From Gryllotalpicola protaetiae (GTDB lineage Bacteria; Actinomycetota; Actinomycetes; Actinomycetales; Microbacteriaceae): a stretch of DNA of 64,000 nt. The notes under the pieces are model-generated. The model saw nothing but the letters and a program-made list of their open reading frames with translations, did no database searches and was not told the origin of the DNA. The stretch lies in NCBI RefSeq assembly GCF_003627055.1, contig NZ_CP032624.1:2232001-2296000 (forward strand). The letters run 5' to 3'. The position numbers and the translations under genes were made by a program. Below, piece by piece: positions 55,546 through 63,430 of this stretch (its first letter is position 1; each line of letters starts with the position of its first letter).

Positions 55546-55950
55546 TCATCGGCTGTTGACGAGCCACGTCACGCCGTACTCGTCGACGGTCGCTCCGAAG
55601 AAGTCGCCCCATGCTGAACGCGCGAGCGGCACGGTGATGGTGCCATTCTCAGTGAGTCGTTCCCAGACCTGTGTGGTCTCGGCTTCGTCCCCGTAGACCA
55701 TGATCGAGTGCAGATTTCCACTGCTCTGCTGATCCGTGTCCTCTGCGTGAATGTCACTGGCGAGGAGCACGATCCCGGCGGACGTCGTCAGCTGGGCGTG
55801 CATGACTTGGTTTCGGCGCTGTGCGGGCAGTTCGATGCCGAGGTCGTCGGCGGTGTTGAGAATCAGTTCGCCGCCGAAGATCGACTGGTAGTGCTCCATC
55901 GCCTTCCGCGCATTCCCGCGGAAGTTGAGGTACGGCGCCCATCGGAGCAT
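55546..55950 (-). CDS. VOC-family protein, PhnB-like
   Basis: This 134-residue protein has the vicinal-oxygen-chelate fold of the PhnB/3-demethylubiquinone methyltransferase-like group, with PYLNFRGNARKAMEHYQSIF (about residues 6-25), VMHAQL and a C-terminal WGDFFGATVDEYGVTW. Its function in bacteria is mostly unknown, and no catalytic metal site can be assigned. Its ATG overlaps the stop of the carbonic anhydrase gene (TGATG), so both are cotranscribed. Confidence 0.85.
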   Translation of the reverse strand: MLRWAPYLNFRGNARKAMEHYQSIFGGELILNTADDLGIELPAQRRNQVMHAQLTTSAGIVLLASDIHAEDTDQQSSGNLHSIMVYGDEAETTQVWERLTENGTITVPLARSAWGDFFGATVDEYGVTWLVNSR

Positions 55951-56531
55951 CAGCGTGCGCCCTCCTCAGGAGCCATTTCGGGCGCCGCGATTGCGGGCAT
56001 CGGAGAGGTTGGGATGACCGTCGTCAGCAGTCCAGTTTCGACGTCGTAGACATGTCCGGACACGGAGATCTTTCGGGACAGCGCGTTGTGGTGCAGCGCG
56101 AGGTCAACGTCGGTGGCGACTGTCAGGGCGGGGTCGACGACAGCCTCTGCGACAAGGGCCGCTTCGCTGAGGTGGGTGTGTTCGGCAAAGGCATGGCGGA
56201 ACTGCTCATCGGCCAGGGCTTTCGTGCCGCAGTCGTTGTGATGGACGATCGCGACCTCGAAGAGCGCTTCGCTTTCGGGCCGAAGCTTTTTCTCCGCGAG
56301 GAAGGTGATAAGCGTGAGGTCGTTGAGGACCTCCCGGGTGACCCGGCCGCCAGCATTGCGGATCACCGCAATCTCGCCCAGTTCGGCTTGAAGGAATTCG
56401 GCCGGGTCGGTTCGCGGGTCCAGGCAGGTGATGACGCACAGCTCGCCGGCGGGGTAGATCTTCTTCCCGTGGTGGGCTCTCGTGGCGCTGAAGAGACGGT
56501 TCCTGTCGAGGAACGGCTGGCTGAATGTCAT
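55950..56531 (-). CDS. Beta-class carbonic anhydrase
   Basis: This 193-residue protein interconverts CO2 and bicarbonate. The zinc ligands are Cys in CLDPRTDP (about residue 34), His and Cys in HHNDCGT (about 97-101), and the Asp-Arg dyad follows the first Cys. NAGGR matches the beta-class pattern. The gene lies 32 bp after an SLAC1/TehA-type channel gene on the same strand, which suggests that bicarbonate or CO2 handling is linked to anion transport. Confidence 0.9.
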   Translation of the reverse strand: MTFSQPFLDRNRLFSATRAHHGKKIYPAGELCVITCLDPRTDPAEFLQAELGEIAVIRNAGGRVTREVLNDLTLITFLAEKKLRPESEALFEVAIVHHNDCGTKALADEQFRHAFAEHTHLSEAALVAEAVVDPALTVATDVDLALHHNALSRKISVSGHVYDVETGLLTTVIPTSPMPAIAAPEMAPEEGAR

Positions 56532-56563
56532 GGCGGCTCGTTTCGTCGGTTGGGGAAGGTCGG

Positions 56564-57535
56564 TCAGCGGCGAGGTACCAGGGTGACTGCCGCCACCGTG
56601 GCGACGGCGAGCGTGGCAAGTCCGAGCGCCGCCCAAGCGATCGCGGTCGCCCCCGGGAACGGGGCGGCGGCTGTCCAGCGGATGACGAAGTTCGCGGATG
56701 CTGCGATGGGGAAGATGAAGGTCCAGAAGGAGATGCTGACCGGAACTTTCCGGTACGCCTGGATGAGGACGAGCTGGACGAGGAGCAAGGTGATCAGGAG
56801 CCCGAGGAAGCCGTAGCCGACCGCATTCGCCTGTCCCGCGCTGAGGATGATCCATGCGTCGCCTCCGACGGCTGGCGGGACGAGGAGCACGGCGAGTGTC
56901 GGCTTGACCTGGTCGGGGAGCGCACCTCCGGTGATGAGGCGGCCGGTGACGATCGTTCCGATCACGAGCCAGAAGAACAGGCCGACGCCGAAGGCGGCAA
57001 TGGCTCCGTCATGTGCGCCGACGCTGGACAGGCCGATGCTGCTGACGAATGCCGCGGCGACGACGGGAAGGAAGTAGCCGGGGTGCAGGTAGTCGATCTT
57101 GACATCGCCGATCAGCCAGTGGGCGAAGAGCTGTGCGGCCACGACGATCGAGCATGCGACAAGGACCCAGACGATCGGCTCGGCCGCGCGTCCGAGGTAT
57201 TGCCCGAAGTGGGTCATCAGGAGCACCGCGATGAGGGGCAGATAGGCGGCGAACGGCCCGAGCACCGGATGGTGCAGATCTGCCCGGAACCAGCCCGGCG
57301 TGCGCAGCCTCCGCCCGATGTAGAGCGCTCCGAAGATCAACCACAGCAGGCCGGCGATGGTCCACAGGCCGTCCGGGACCCACGCGCTCGCGTTCAGTGC
57401 TCCCTGGGCTGCGGTCCAAGCCCCAGCGAGGCCGGCAACGCCGAGAGGCACCCCGAAGTGGACGAGCCCGATGCCATTGGTCGCGCCGGCGGGCGTCCGC
57501 CGACCCGCATCTGCGGTCGCTGATGTCTGCGTCAC
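56564..57535 (-). CDS. TDT-family transporter, SLAC1/TehA-like channel
   Basis: This 323-residue membrane protein has about ten helices. LVHFGVPLGVAGLAGAWTAA near the N-terminus and repeated helix pairs fit the TehA/SLAC1 family of anion channels. Family members carry tellurite-related, malate, sulfite or chloride/nitrate anions. It starts 123 bp downstream of the TetR-like gene on the same strand and is followed by carbonic anhydrase. Confidence 0.87.
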   Translation of the reverse strand: MTQTSATADAGRRTPAGATNGIGLVHFGVPLGVAGLAGAWTAAQGALNASAWVPDGLWTIAGLLWLIFGALYIGRRLRTPGWFRADLHHPVLGPFAAYLPLIAVLLMTHFGQYLGRAAEPIVWVLVACSIVVAAQLFAHWLIGDVKIDYLHPGYFLPVVAAAFVSSIGLSSVGAHDGAIAAFGVGLFFWLVIGTIVTGRLITGGALPDQVKPTLAVLLVPPAVGGDAWIILSAGQANAVGYGFLGLLITLLLVQLVLIQAYRKVPVSISFWTFIFPIAASANFVIRWTAAAPFPGATAIAWAALGLATLAVATVAAVTLVPRR

Positions 57536-57658
57536 GGGTGTCCCTGCTGTTCTGCGAATGACGAGCGTGATCTCAATTCAGACCGTAGGCGGCGCGGCGG
57601 GCCATGCGGGTTCCACATGCGCGGGATGCATGGCTGGCATCGGAACCGGTATCGACGA

Positions 57659-58252
57659 CTACCGGAGTTGGTCGAGATGGGTGTGTGCCGCGTCGAGGAT
57701 CTCTGCGGCAAGCGCTCTGTCGTCGGTCGCGCGCGCGAGGCTGATCGCGCCGACCAGGGTCGCGAAGATCCCGATAGCGACGCGGCGATCCTCGTCACTG
57801 CCGGCGGTGTCGCTGCCCAGCGCCGCAATCTGTTCGAGGATCTGATCGAGGCCGCGCGTGAACGGATCGCGCATGGCCGACCCGGGTGCGCTGCGCCCGA
57901 CATCGGTGGCGAGTGCAGCCACCGGGCAGTCGTCTATCTGCCGAAGCCGGTGCTGTTCCGACAGGTAGATCGCTGCGAGTTCCTCGAGGGCGCCGGCGTG
58001 GTCGCCGGCGTGCCGCGCTGCGATGCCGTCGAACTCGGCCCGCTGCTCAGCGAAGGCATGGTCGATGGCGGCCGCGGCGAGCTCGTCCTTGGAGCTGAAG
58101 TGGCGGTAGAAGCCACCATGCGTCATCCCAACCTCGGCCATCATCTGCGGGATGGTCGCCCCATCGAGGCCGCGGCGCTTCAGGATCGCGGCCGCCGCCT
58201 CGACGATGTCCTCGCGATGCTGCTGCGCGTCCGCACGAGAGGAGCGTCCCAT
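57659..58252 (-). CDS. TetR-family transcriptional regulator
   Basis: This 197-residue regulator has the helix-turn-helix ATIPQMMAEVGMTHGGFYRHF (20 residues from Thr) near residue 40 and a C-terminal domain with a Cys in DDCPVAAL. ATG 58252 has GGAGG upstream, so the longer in-frame start is unlikely. It is divergent from a LysR gene and is upstream of the channel-carbonic anhydrase-VOC unit, so it may regulate that unit. Confidence 0.9.
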   Translation of the reverse strand: MGRSSRADAQQHREDIVEAAAAILKRRGLDGATIPQMMAEVGMTHGGFYRHFSSKDELAAAAIDHAFAEQRAEFDGIAARHAGDHAGALEELAAIYLSEQHRLRQIDDCPVAALATDVGRSAPGSAMRDPFTRGLDQILEQIAALGSDTAGSDEDRRVAIGIFATLVGAISLARATDDRALAAEILDAAHTHLDQLR

Positions 58253-58295
58253 TCCTGCCTCCGCATCATCCGGTGGGCCGTGCTGGCGCCACATG

Positions 58296-58324
58296 TTCAA
58301 TTAGATTATCATCATCATCGAAAT
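58296..58324. promoter_or_regulatory. AT-rich divergent promoter region of tetR and lysR
   Basis: This is a rare AT-rich stretch in the window, with TTAGATTATC followed by ATC repeats. On the minus strand it offers GATAAT as a -10 box for tetR, with about 50 nt of leader. The LysR gene starts about 35 bp further along on the plus strand, so regulator binding here would affect both genes. Confidence 0.45.
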
Positions 58325-58358
58325 CGGCGTTCGCACCCGCCGATAGAAGGCGAAGACC

Positions 58359-59291
58359 ATGGACTTGCGGGCGCTGGAGGCCATCGTGGCGATCCACGAG
58401 CACGGCAGCTTCTCCGCCGCGGCCGAGCGGCTCTTCCTCTCCCAACCGGCGTTGACGCGCCGGGTCGCGATGCTGGAGCGGGAGCTCGGCGTGAAGGTCT
58501 TCGTGCGCACCTCCCGCGGGGTCCACCTGACCGAGGCCGGTGAGGCGCTGATCGAACCGACGCGCCGCGCACTGCGTGAGACCGGAGCGATCCGTGACGC
58601 AGTGCAGCTGGTCAGGCGCGGGACACGCGGGACGTTGACTGTGATCGGGACAACCGACCTGAGCCGGGCGCTCCTCGGGGAGCTTGTCGGCCGATTTCAC
58701 GAAGCGTTTCCCAGCGTCGCGATACGCGCCGGTTCCGCATCCTCCGACGCCGAAGCCCTAGCTGCCGTTGCCTCTTCGGCCTTCGACCTCGCGATCGTTG
58801 AACTCCCGGCAGACGCGGACGGTCTGGAGGTGACATACGTCGGCGCCGAGGAGCTGGTCGTTGTCCTCGGCCCAGGCGGACACAACTCGGCGACGACAGA
58901 GGCCGAGCTGCCAGTCGTGACGCCAGAGCAGCTTCGCGGCCGCACCCTCATCCATCTGCCTATGACGCGCACGCGGAATCGCGCCGGCTCGCTCTTCGCC
59001 TCTCTGGGGGAGGCTCCGGCGTCGCGCCTGGAAGTCTCGAGCTGCGAGCTCATCTCGCCGATCATGAGGTGGACCCATTCCGTCGCGATCCTCCCGCGCC
59101 CCGACGCCATCGAAGCTCGCGCTGAAGGCCTGACATTGGCGGCACTGCCCAAGCCGGCCAGGCGGCACATAGGTCTCGTTCGACGCGCAGGAACCGCCGG
59201 GCCAACGACCCGACGGTTCCTGGAGCTGGCTGCAGTTCCTGAGGTACCCTCTTCTCTCAGCTCTGGAGGAACGCCAGCAGTGCCGCGTTGA
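58359..59291 (+). CDS. LysR-family transcriptional regulator
   Basis: This 310-residue regulator has the LysR helix-turn-helix ([40 protein letters not shown]) at the N-terminus and a type 2 periplasmic-binding-like effector domain. It is divergent from a TetR gene. Its last 35 bp overlap the 3' end of the convergent alpha/beta hydrolase gene. Confidence 0.93.
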   Translation: MDLRALEAIVAIHEHGSFSAAAERLFLSQPALTRRVAMLERELGVKVFVRTSRGVHLTEAGEALIEPTRRALRETGAIRDAVQLVRRGTRGTLTVIGTTDLSRALLGELVGRFHEAFPSVAIRAGSASSDAEALAAVASSAFDLAIVELPADADGLEVTYVGAEELVVVLGPGGHNSATTEAELPVVTPEQLRGRTLIHLPMTRTRNRAGSLFASLGEAPASRLEVSSCELISPIMRWTHSVAILPRPDAIEARAEGLTLAALPKPARRHIGLVRRAGTAGPTTRRFLELAAVPEVPSSLSSGGTPAVPR

Positions 59292-60078
59292 CGAGCTCTG
59301 CGTGTGTTGCCGTGAGCCCGTGGGGTGCTCCCGGGTAGTAGATCTCCTCCGCACCGGGAATCAGCCGAGCGGACTTGCGTGCGGAATCGTGCACCGGGAC
59401 GATCTGGTCGTCCTCCCCGTGCATGACGAGCGTCGGAACATCGAACCGACGCAAATCCTCCGTGAAGTCGGTCTCCGAGAAGGCGCGGATGCTCTCGTAG
59501 GCGTTCAGGGCCCCGGCCTGCATGCTCCATAGCCAGAACTGCTCCAGCGTGCCCTGCGAGACGTGGCTGCCGTCGCGGTTGGCACCGTAGAACTGCACGG
59601 CAAGATCACGGTAGAACTGTGATCGGTCCCCGGCGACACCGGCACGAAGCTCGTCGAACACGTCAATCGGAAGGCCTTCCGGGTTGGTCGCGCTCTGCAG
59701 CATGATCGGCGGAACGGCGGAGACGAGGACGGCTTTAGCGACCCGCTCGGTGCCGTAATTCCCGATGTAGCGCGCCACCTCTCCGCCGCCCGTGCTGTGG
59801 CCGATCAGGCTGGCGTCACGAAGGTCGAGCGCTTCGATCACCGCGTGCAGGTCTGCGGCGTATCCGTCCATGTCGTTGCCGGTCGCCGCCTGCTCGGAGC
59901 GGCCGTGCCCGCGTCGGTCGTGTGCGATCACGCGGTAGCCGTGCTCGGCGAGGAAGAACATCTGCCCGTCCCAGGCGTCCGCGTTCAGCGGCCAGCCGTG
60001 CGAGAACGTGACGACCGGTCCATCACCCCAGTCCTTGTAGTAGAGCTGGGTTCCGTCTTCCGCGGCGATGGTAGGCAC
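59257..60078 (-). CDS. Alpha/beta hydrolase, non-haem chloroperoxidase-like
   Basis: The 273-residue protein has the nucleophile elbow GHSTGGGE with Ser (about residue 96), Asp in [10 protein letters not shown] and His in APHGLTATH, with the GHGRSEQ motif of perhydrolases. GTG 60078 lies 1 nt after the stop of the secreted hydrolase gene, which carries GGAGG near its end, so the two are coupled. The natural reaction is probably ester or lactone hydrolysis. Confidence 0.9.
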   Translation of the reverse strand: MPTIAAEDGTQLYYKDWGDGPVVTFSHGWPLNADAWDGQMFFLAEHGYRVIAHDRRGHGRSEQAATGNDMDGYAADLHAVIEALDLRDASLIGHSTGGGEVARYIGNYGTERVAKAVLVSAVPPIMLQSATNPEGLPIDVFDELRAGVAGDRSQFYRDLAVQFYGANRDGSHVSQGTLEQFWLWSMQAGALNAYESIRAFSETDFTEDLRRFDVPTLVMHGEDDQIVPVHDSARKSARLIPGAEEIYYPGAPHGLTATHAELVNAALLAFLQS

Positions 60079-60079
60079 G

Positions 60080-60967
60080 TTACCGACCTCCGTGCTGGCA
60101 GGATCGGGCGGCGTCGAGGATGACGCCCGTCACCTGCGTGGGGTCGGCGAGCATCGCGAGGTGCGGTGCACGACCCTGCGTGATTTTCCCGTGGGCGCGG
60201 TTCGCCATGAACAGTTGCTCGGCCGGCGGCAAAAGCTTGTCTTCGGTGCCGATGAAGAAGTAGCTCGGAATGGTCTTCCACGCAGGCGTCCCAGCGAAGG
60301 GTGTTGCGAGCGCGCCCAAGGTGACAGGGCTTTGGGCAGCCGCAAGGGCATCGGTCGTGGCTGTCGGCAGGCTCGCTGCGAAGACCGCCTTGAAGTGGTC
60401 GGTCTTGATGTAAGCGTCCCAGTCACCCTGCCCTGCGTCAGGCGTCGGAAGGACGAAGTCGAACACCGTAGTCGGGTCGACGTTCAGGAGTGAGCCGGGC
60501 TTTGCGTTCGTCAAGTCCTGCGTGCTCTCGCCCTGATCGGGTGCGTAGGCGTCGATGTAGACCAGCGCCTTCACGTTCGCGTTGCCCGTGGCCGCGGCGC
60601 TGATGACGGCGCCGCCGTAGGAGTGCCCGACCAGGACGACAGGACCGCTCGTCTTTTGCGCGAGGAACGCGCTCAGGACGGCTGCGTCACTCGCGACCCC
60701 TCGCAGCGGATTCGGCGCAACGAGAACCTTGTAGCCGTCGCGCTGGAGGGCGGCGGTTTCCGGAGCGAAGCTCGACCCGTCCGCCCACGCGCCGTGTACG
60801 AGCACGATGGTCGGTTTGCCGCCGGACGGGGCTCCGTGAGGGGCCGGGGAAGAGTTCGAGGAGGCGAAGCCCATCTGAACGGGAACGACAACTGCGATGG
60901 CGGCAAGCGAGGCCGCGGCGATGACCGATGCGCCGATGCGGCGCCCTCGGGTCCATGTGGATGTCAT
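60080..60967 (-). CDS. Secreted alpha/beta hydrolase
   Basis: This 295-residue protein has an N-terminal signal peptide (basic TWTRGRR start, then a hydrophobic [18 protein letters not shown] core) and a hydrolase domain with [16 protein letters not shown], the nucleophile elbow VGHSYGGAV and a C-terminal His in [10 protein letters not shown]. The fold resembles pyrethroid-hydrolase-like esterases. ATG 60967 places the signal peptide at the start, and a longer frame lacks this logic. It is coupled to the cytoplasmic hydrolase gene downstream. Confidence 0.88.
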   Translation of the reverse strand: MTSTWTRGRRIGASVIAAASLAAIAVVVPVQMGFASSNSSPAPHGAPSGGKPTIVLVHGAWADGSSFAPETAALQRDGYKVLVAPNPLRGVASDAAVLSAFLAQKTSGPVVLVGHSYGGAVISAAATGNANVKALVYIDAYAPDQGESTQDLTNAKPGSLLNVDPTTVFDFVLPTPDAGQGDWDAYIKTDHFKAVFAASLPTATTDALAAAQSPVTLGALATPFAGTPAWKTIPSYFFIGTEDKLLPPAEQLFMANRAHGKITQGRAPHLAMLADPTQVTGVILDAARSCQHGGR

Positions 60968-61154
60968 GCGCCCAGTGTGGATTCGGGCCGGACGAGGCCG
61001 GCATGCCGAAGACGCATCGCGCGCGCGCTCAAGCTGATAGCGCGGCAGAGCACCCCTGATCAATGAACAGAACTTCGAGATCACGCACTCGGAAGATCAC
61101 AGACCGAATCACGCTGGCGGGCTCGCCGACCACCTCAATACAGCAGGAGAAACG

Positions 61155-61832
61155 TCAGCCGAGATCGAGCAGCCCGGGCTCGGCGTCTGGCTCGTTCAGG
61201 AACCGGACGCCCCCTGAGAGGTCGTTCGATGCCGCGACCGCTGCCTCGGCGAGCTGGCGGGTCCCGACCTCGTGCGGGTCGATCCACGTTTCCCAGAGCT
61301 CGGGAGGTAGGAGCAGCGGCATACGGTCGTGCTTGGTGGCGACGGCTCCGGCCGCGGGGCGCGTCACTAAGGCATAGGTCGTGAGGAGGTTGCCGTCCTC
61401 CTCATGGACCTGGTTCCAGACAGTCGCGATCATGAACGGCTGACCGTCGGCGGTCGTGAACTGGCTCCCTTTCTCGTCGAACCAGTCTGCCGGCACAAGA
61501 CCCCGCGATGTCTTGAATGAGCCGCTCCATCTGCTGACAAGGTTCTCGGCTCGGGCGTTGAACGTGTTCGCCTTCGTATCGAACTTGCCGCCGGGCCAGA
61601 GCTTGAACCAGGCCATGTCGAGCAGCGTGCAGACGTCGTCGCGTCGGAACATGGGGTTGAGGTTCCGTGCATTCCTCCCGGTGAGCGTGTGCTTTCCGCG
61701 GACCCTCGAGCCCCAGCCTTTGCCGAAGTCGAAACTCAGCTCGACGCGCTCGTCGAGGGGCGCAAGATCAGGGTCGGAGGGGAGCGGGTCGCCCTCGTGA
61801 CCGCCTCCGCCGAGGCCGTAAGAAGCGCACAT
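61155..61832 (-). CDS. SRAP-domain protein (SOS response-associated peptidase, YedK/HMCES-like)
   Basis: The 225-residue protein starts MCASYG, with Cys 2 as the catalytic and DNA-linking residue of the SRAP family after Met removal. Other motifs are FNARAENLVS (Asn and Glu), SRGLVPADWFDE, GQPFMIATVWNQ and TKHDRMPLLLPPELWETW with the active-site His. Such proteins form thiazolidine crosslinks to abasic sites. A TAGCCT -10 box lies 6 nt before the ATG, so it is probably leaderless. Two small genes follow on the same strand upstream. Confidence 0.92.
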   Translation of the reverse strand: MCASYGLGGGGHEGDPLPSDPDLAPLDERVELSFDFGKGWGSRVRGKHTLTGRNARNLNPMFRRDDVCTLLDMAWFKLWPGGKFDTKANTFNARAENLVSRWSGSFKTSRGLVPADWFDEKGSQFTTADGQPFMIATVWNQVHEEDGNLLTTYALVTRPAAGAVATKHDRMPLLLPPELWETWIDPHEVGTRQLAEAAVAASNDLSGGVRFLNEPDAEPGLLDLG

Positions 61833-61841
61833 GCGGTGAGG

Positions 61842-62201
61842 CTACCGCGCGGCGTTCGCGACGGTCGACCCCGACGACGGTCGCCTCTGCGATGGTGCGA
61901 CGGGATCGACGCGCCGCACGGCGGGTGCCCAAACATGGGTCTCCCATGTCGAGCCGCCGGTCCGGCGCACGCGGACTACCTTCGAGCTGGTGGCGGTCGC
62001 CTCGGCCGTGACGAACGCCGCCAGGATGCCGTCCGGTGTCAGTACGTGAACCCACACCTTGACCGGTATTGGCGGGTCGAGCGGCCGGAGAGCGTCATCG
62101 GTCGACGCAATCTCGCGCTGCGAGAGGCTCAATGGCTGCATTTGAAGCTGAGGTACACGCGAGAGGTCATCGCCCGCGCCGATCGACAGATCCCTGGTCA
62201 T
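61842..62201 (-). CDS. Hypothetical protein, 119 residues
   Basis: I do not recognise this protein. It has a low-complexity N-terminal third, then a VKVWVHVLTPDG strand, a Thr/Ala-rich loop and a VVRVRR ... WETHVWAPAVRRVDP region, followed by a disordered end. It starts 2 nt after the stop of the next small gene and ends 9 bp before the SRAP gene start, so the three may be one unit. Confidence 0.6.
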   Translation of the reverse strand: MTRDLSIGAGDDLSRVPQLQMQPLSLSQREIASTDDALRPLDPPIPVKVWVHVLTPDGILAAFVTAEATATSSKVVRVRRTGGSTWETHVWAPAVRRVDPVAPSQRRPSSGSTVANAAR

Positions 62202-62203
62202 CG

Positions 62204-62488
62204 CTAGACGTAGGTGGCTCGGACGACCCAGTGATCACCGATCTCCCGCTCCACGTCGAAGACGAGTGCCTCACCTTCGTCGAAGGACCGTGCGGTGAAC
62301 CGCAACGTCCGCGGCACGACGCCGGCCGGCCGATGCGTGAGTGCGGGGGAGGGCTCGACAGTGTCGAGCACACTCGGTTCGTCGATGACGATCCAGCGGT
62401 GACCGCCCGCGACCATGCGCTCGGGCAGCCGCCGCTCATCGAGCCACAACTCGGCGGGCGCCCCGACAAGTTCGACTTGGGTCAGCAC
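62204..62488 (-). CDS. Hypothetical protein, 94 residues
   Basis: I do not recognise a family with confidence. The protein is beta-rich, with AELWLDERRLPERMVAGGHR, LRFTARSFDEGEALVFDVER and a terminal HWVVRATYV. GTG 62488 has GAGGT upstream. A longer frame up to 62626 has a composition unlike a folded protein and would overlap the divergent gene start. It is followed after 2 nt by another small gene that precedes the SRAP gene. Confidence 0.6.
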   Translation of the reverse strand: MLTQVELVGAPAELWLDERRLPERMVAGGHRWIVIDEPSVLDTVEPSPALTHRPAGVVPRTLRFTARSFDEGEALVFDVEREIGDHWVVRATYV

Positions 62489-62592
62489 AGATGCACCTCG
62501 ACATTCGTCATCGTGTTCGATCAGGTGAACAGAATAAGCATGCTCGTCCCGACACTCCAAGCCCCGATCCGAAGCTGAACGCGACCGCTTCG

Positions 62593-62598
62593 TAAGCT
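62593..62598 (+). promoter_or_regulatory. -10 box of the 95-residue gene (leaderless)
   Basis: TAAGCT ends 8 nt before the GTG at 62607, with no ribosome binding site in between. Confidence 0.45.
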
Positions 62599-62606
62599 GG
62601 GAGACC

Positions 62607-62894
62607 GTGCGCATCGTGGGAGTCATCCGGAGCCGGAAGATCTACTCGGCGGAGGCGAGCGGCAGCGATCAGGCCGCGGTCCGAGCCGAGCTGTTGGCCG
62701 GTGTGCCTGGCGGTTTTGAGGCCGAGCGGATCTGGGGCGTCGATCAGAAGACGGGGACGCTCGAGATCCGCGCCGGCTCGCGTGAGACGCAGGAGCTGGT
62801 GGTCGATGCGCCCAGCTACCCGGAGTCCCGACGCGAGCTCGAGGCGAGCTTCGATGCGGGGGACTGGCAGCTGATCAGCTCCCGCATCGACTGA
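62607..62894 (+). CDS. Hypothetical protein, 95 residues
   Basis: I do not recognise this soluble alpha/beta protein. It has MRIVGVIRSRKIYSAEASG at the N-terminus and GFEAERIWGVDQKTGTLEIR in the middle. The start is a GTG with a -10 box 8 nt upstream. A second ORFan follows after 33 bp in the same direction. Confidence 0.6.
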   Translation: MRIVGVIRSRKIYSAEASGSDQAAVRAELLAGVPGGFEAERIWGVDQKTGTLEIRAGSRETQELVVDAPSYPESRRELEASFDAGDWQLISSRID

Positions 62895-62927
62895 GACGGA
62901 TGCCGGGGTCTGCGGGATCATCGGTAT

Positions 62928-63386
62928 ATGCGAGCAGCGATCATCGACAGCGCCTACGAGCTCCGAGCAGATGGTGCCGTCTACCGGTTGGCCTCCGAGG
63001 ACGTTCGCACGATCCAGCTATACGACGGCTTGATGCGAGTCCTCGACACGTCCGGGAACGTCGAGATCCAGTTGCCGGGCGACCAGCTCTCGAAATTCAC
63101 GGTTCCAACCGACCTCGAAGTGATCCCGGTCTCCGGCCCTGAACCTGAGGTAGACGTCACCCCGTGGCTCACCGAGGAGATCGGAACGATTCTCGTCGGC
63201 GACAACGAACTTGCGGAGCGCCGGTGGGCGGACGGGGCGCTCGACCCGGAGCGGGTGTGCGAGTGCGGGCTGTTCGAGATGGGGTTGCACGTCCTCGACG
63301 ACGGAACGACGCTTGTCTGGCGCTGTAAGAATCCGGAGCACCGGCTCGAGAAGCCTGCGTGGCCGTTGCCGTCTGAGGCGAAGTGA
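62928..63386 (+). CDS. Hypothetical protein with C-terminal Cys/His motif, 152 residues
   Basis: I do not recognise this protein. The N-terminal 85 residues are beta-rich. Near residues 110-138, RVCECGLFEMG and WRCKNPEHR give a C-x-C ... C-x3-H pattern that could bind zinc. It follows the 95-residue ORFan on the same strand and lies next to the tyrosine recombinase gene. Confidence 0.65.
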   Translation: MRAAIIDSAYELRADGAVYRLASEDVRTIQLYDGLMRVLDTSGNVEIQLPGDQLSKFTVPTDLEVIPVSGPEPEVDVTPWLTEEIGTILVGDNELAERRWADGALDPERVCECGLFEMGLHVLDDGTTLVWRCKNPEHRLEKPAWPLPSEAK

Positions 63387-63430
63387 CGGCATCCAGCTGA
63401 GCCCGTCGCCCTACTGCGTGGACGCGATGT

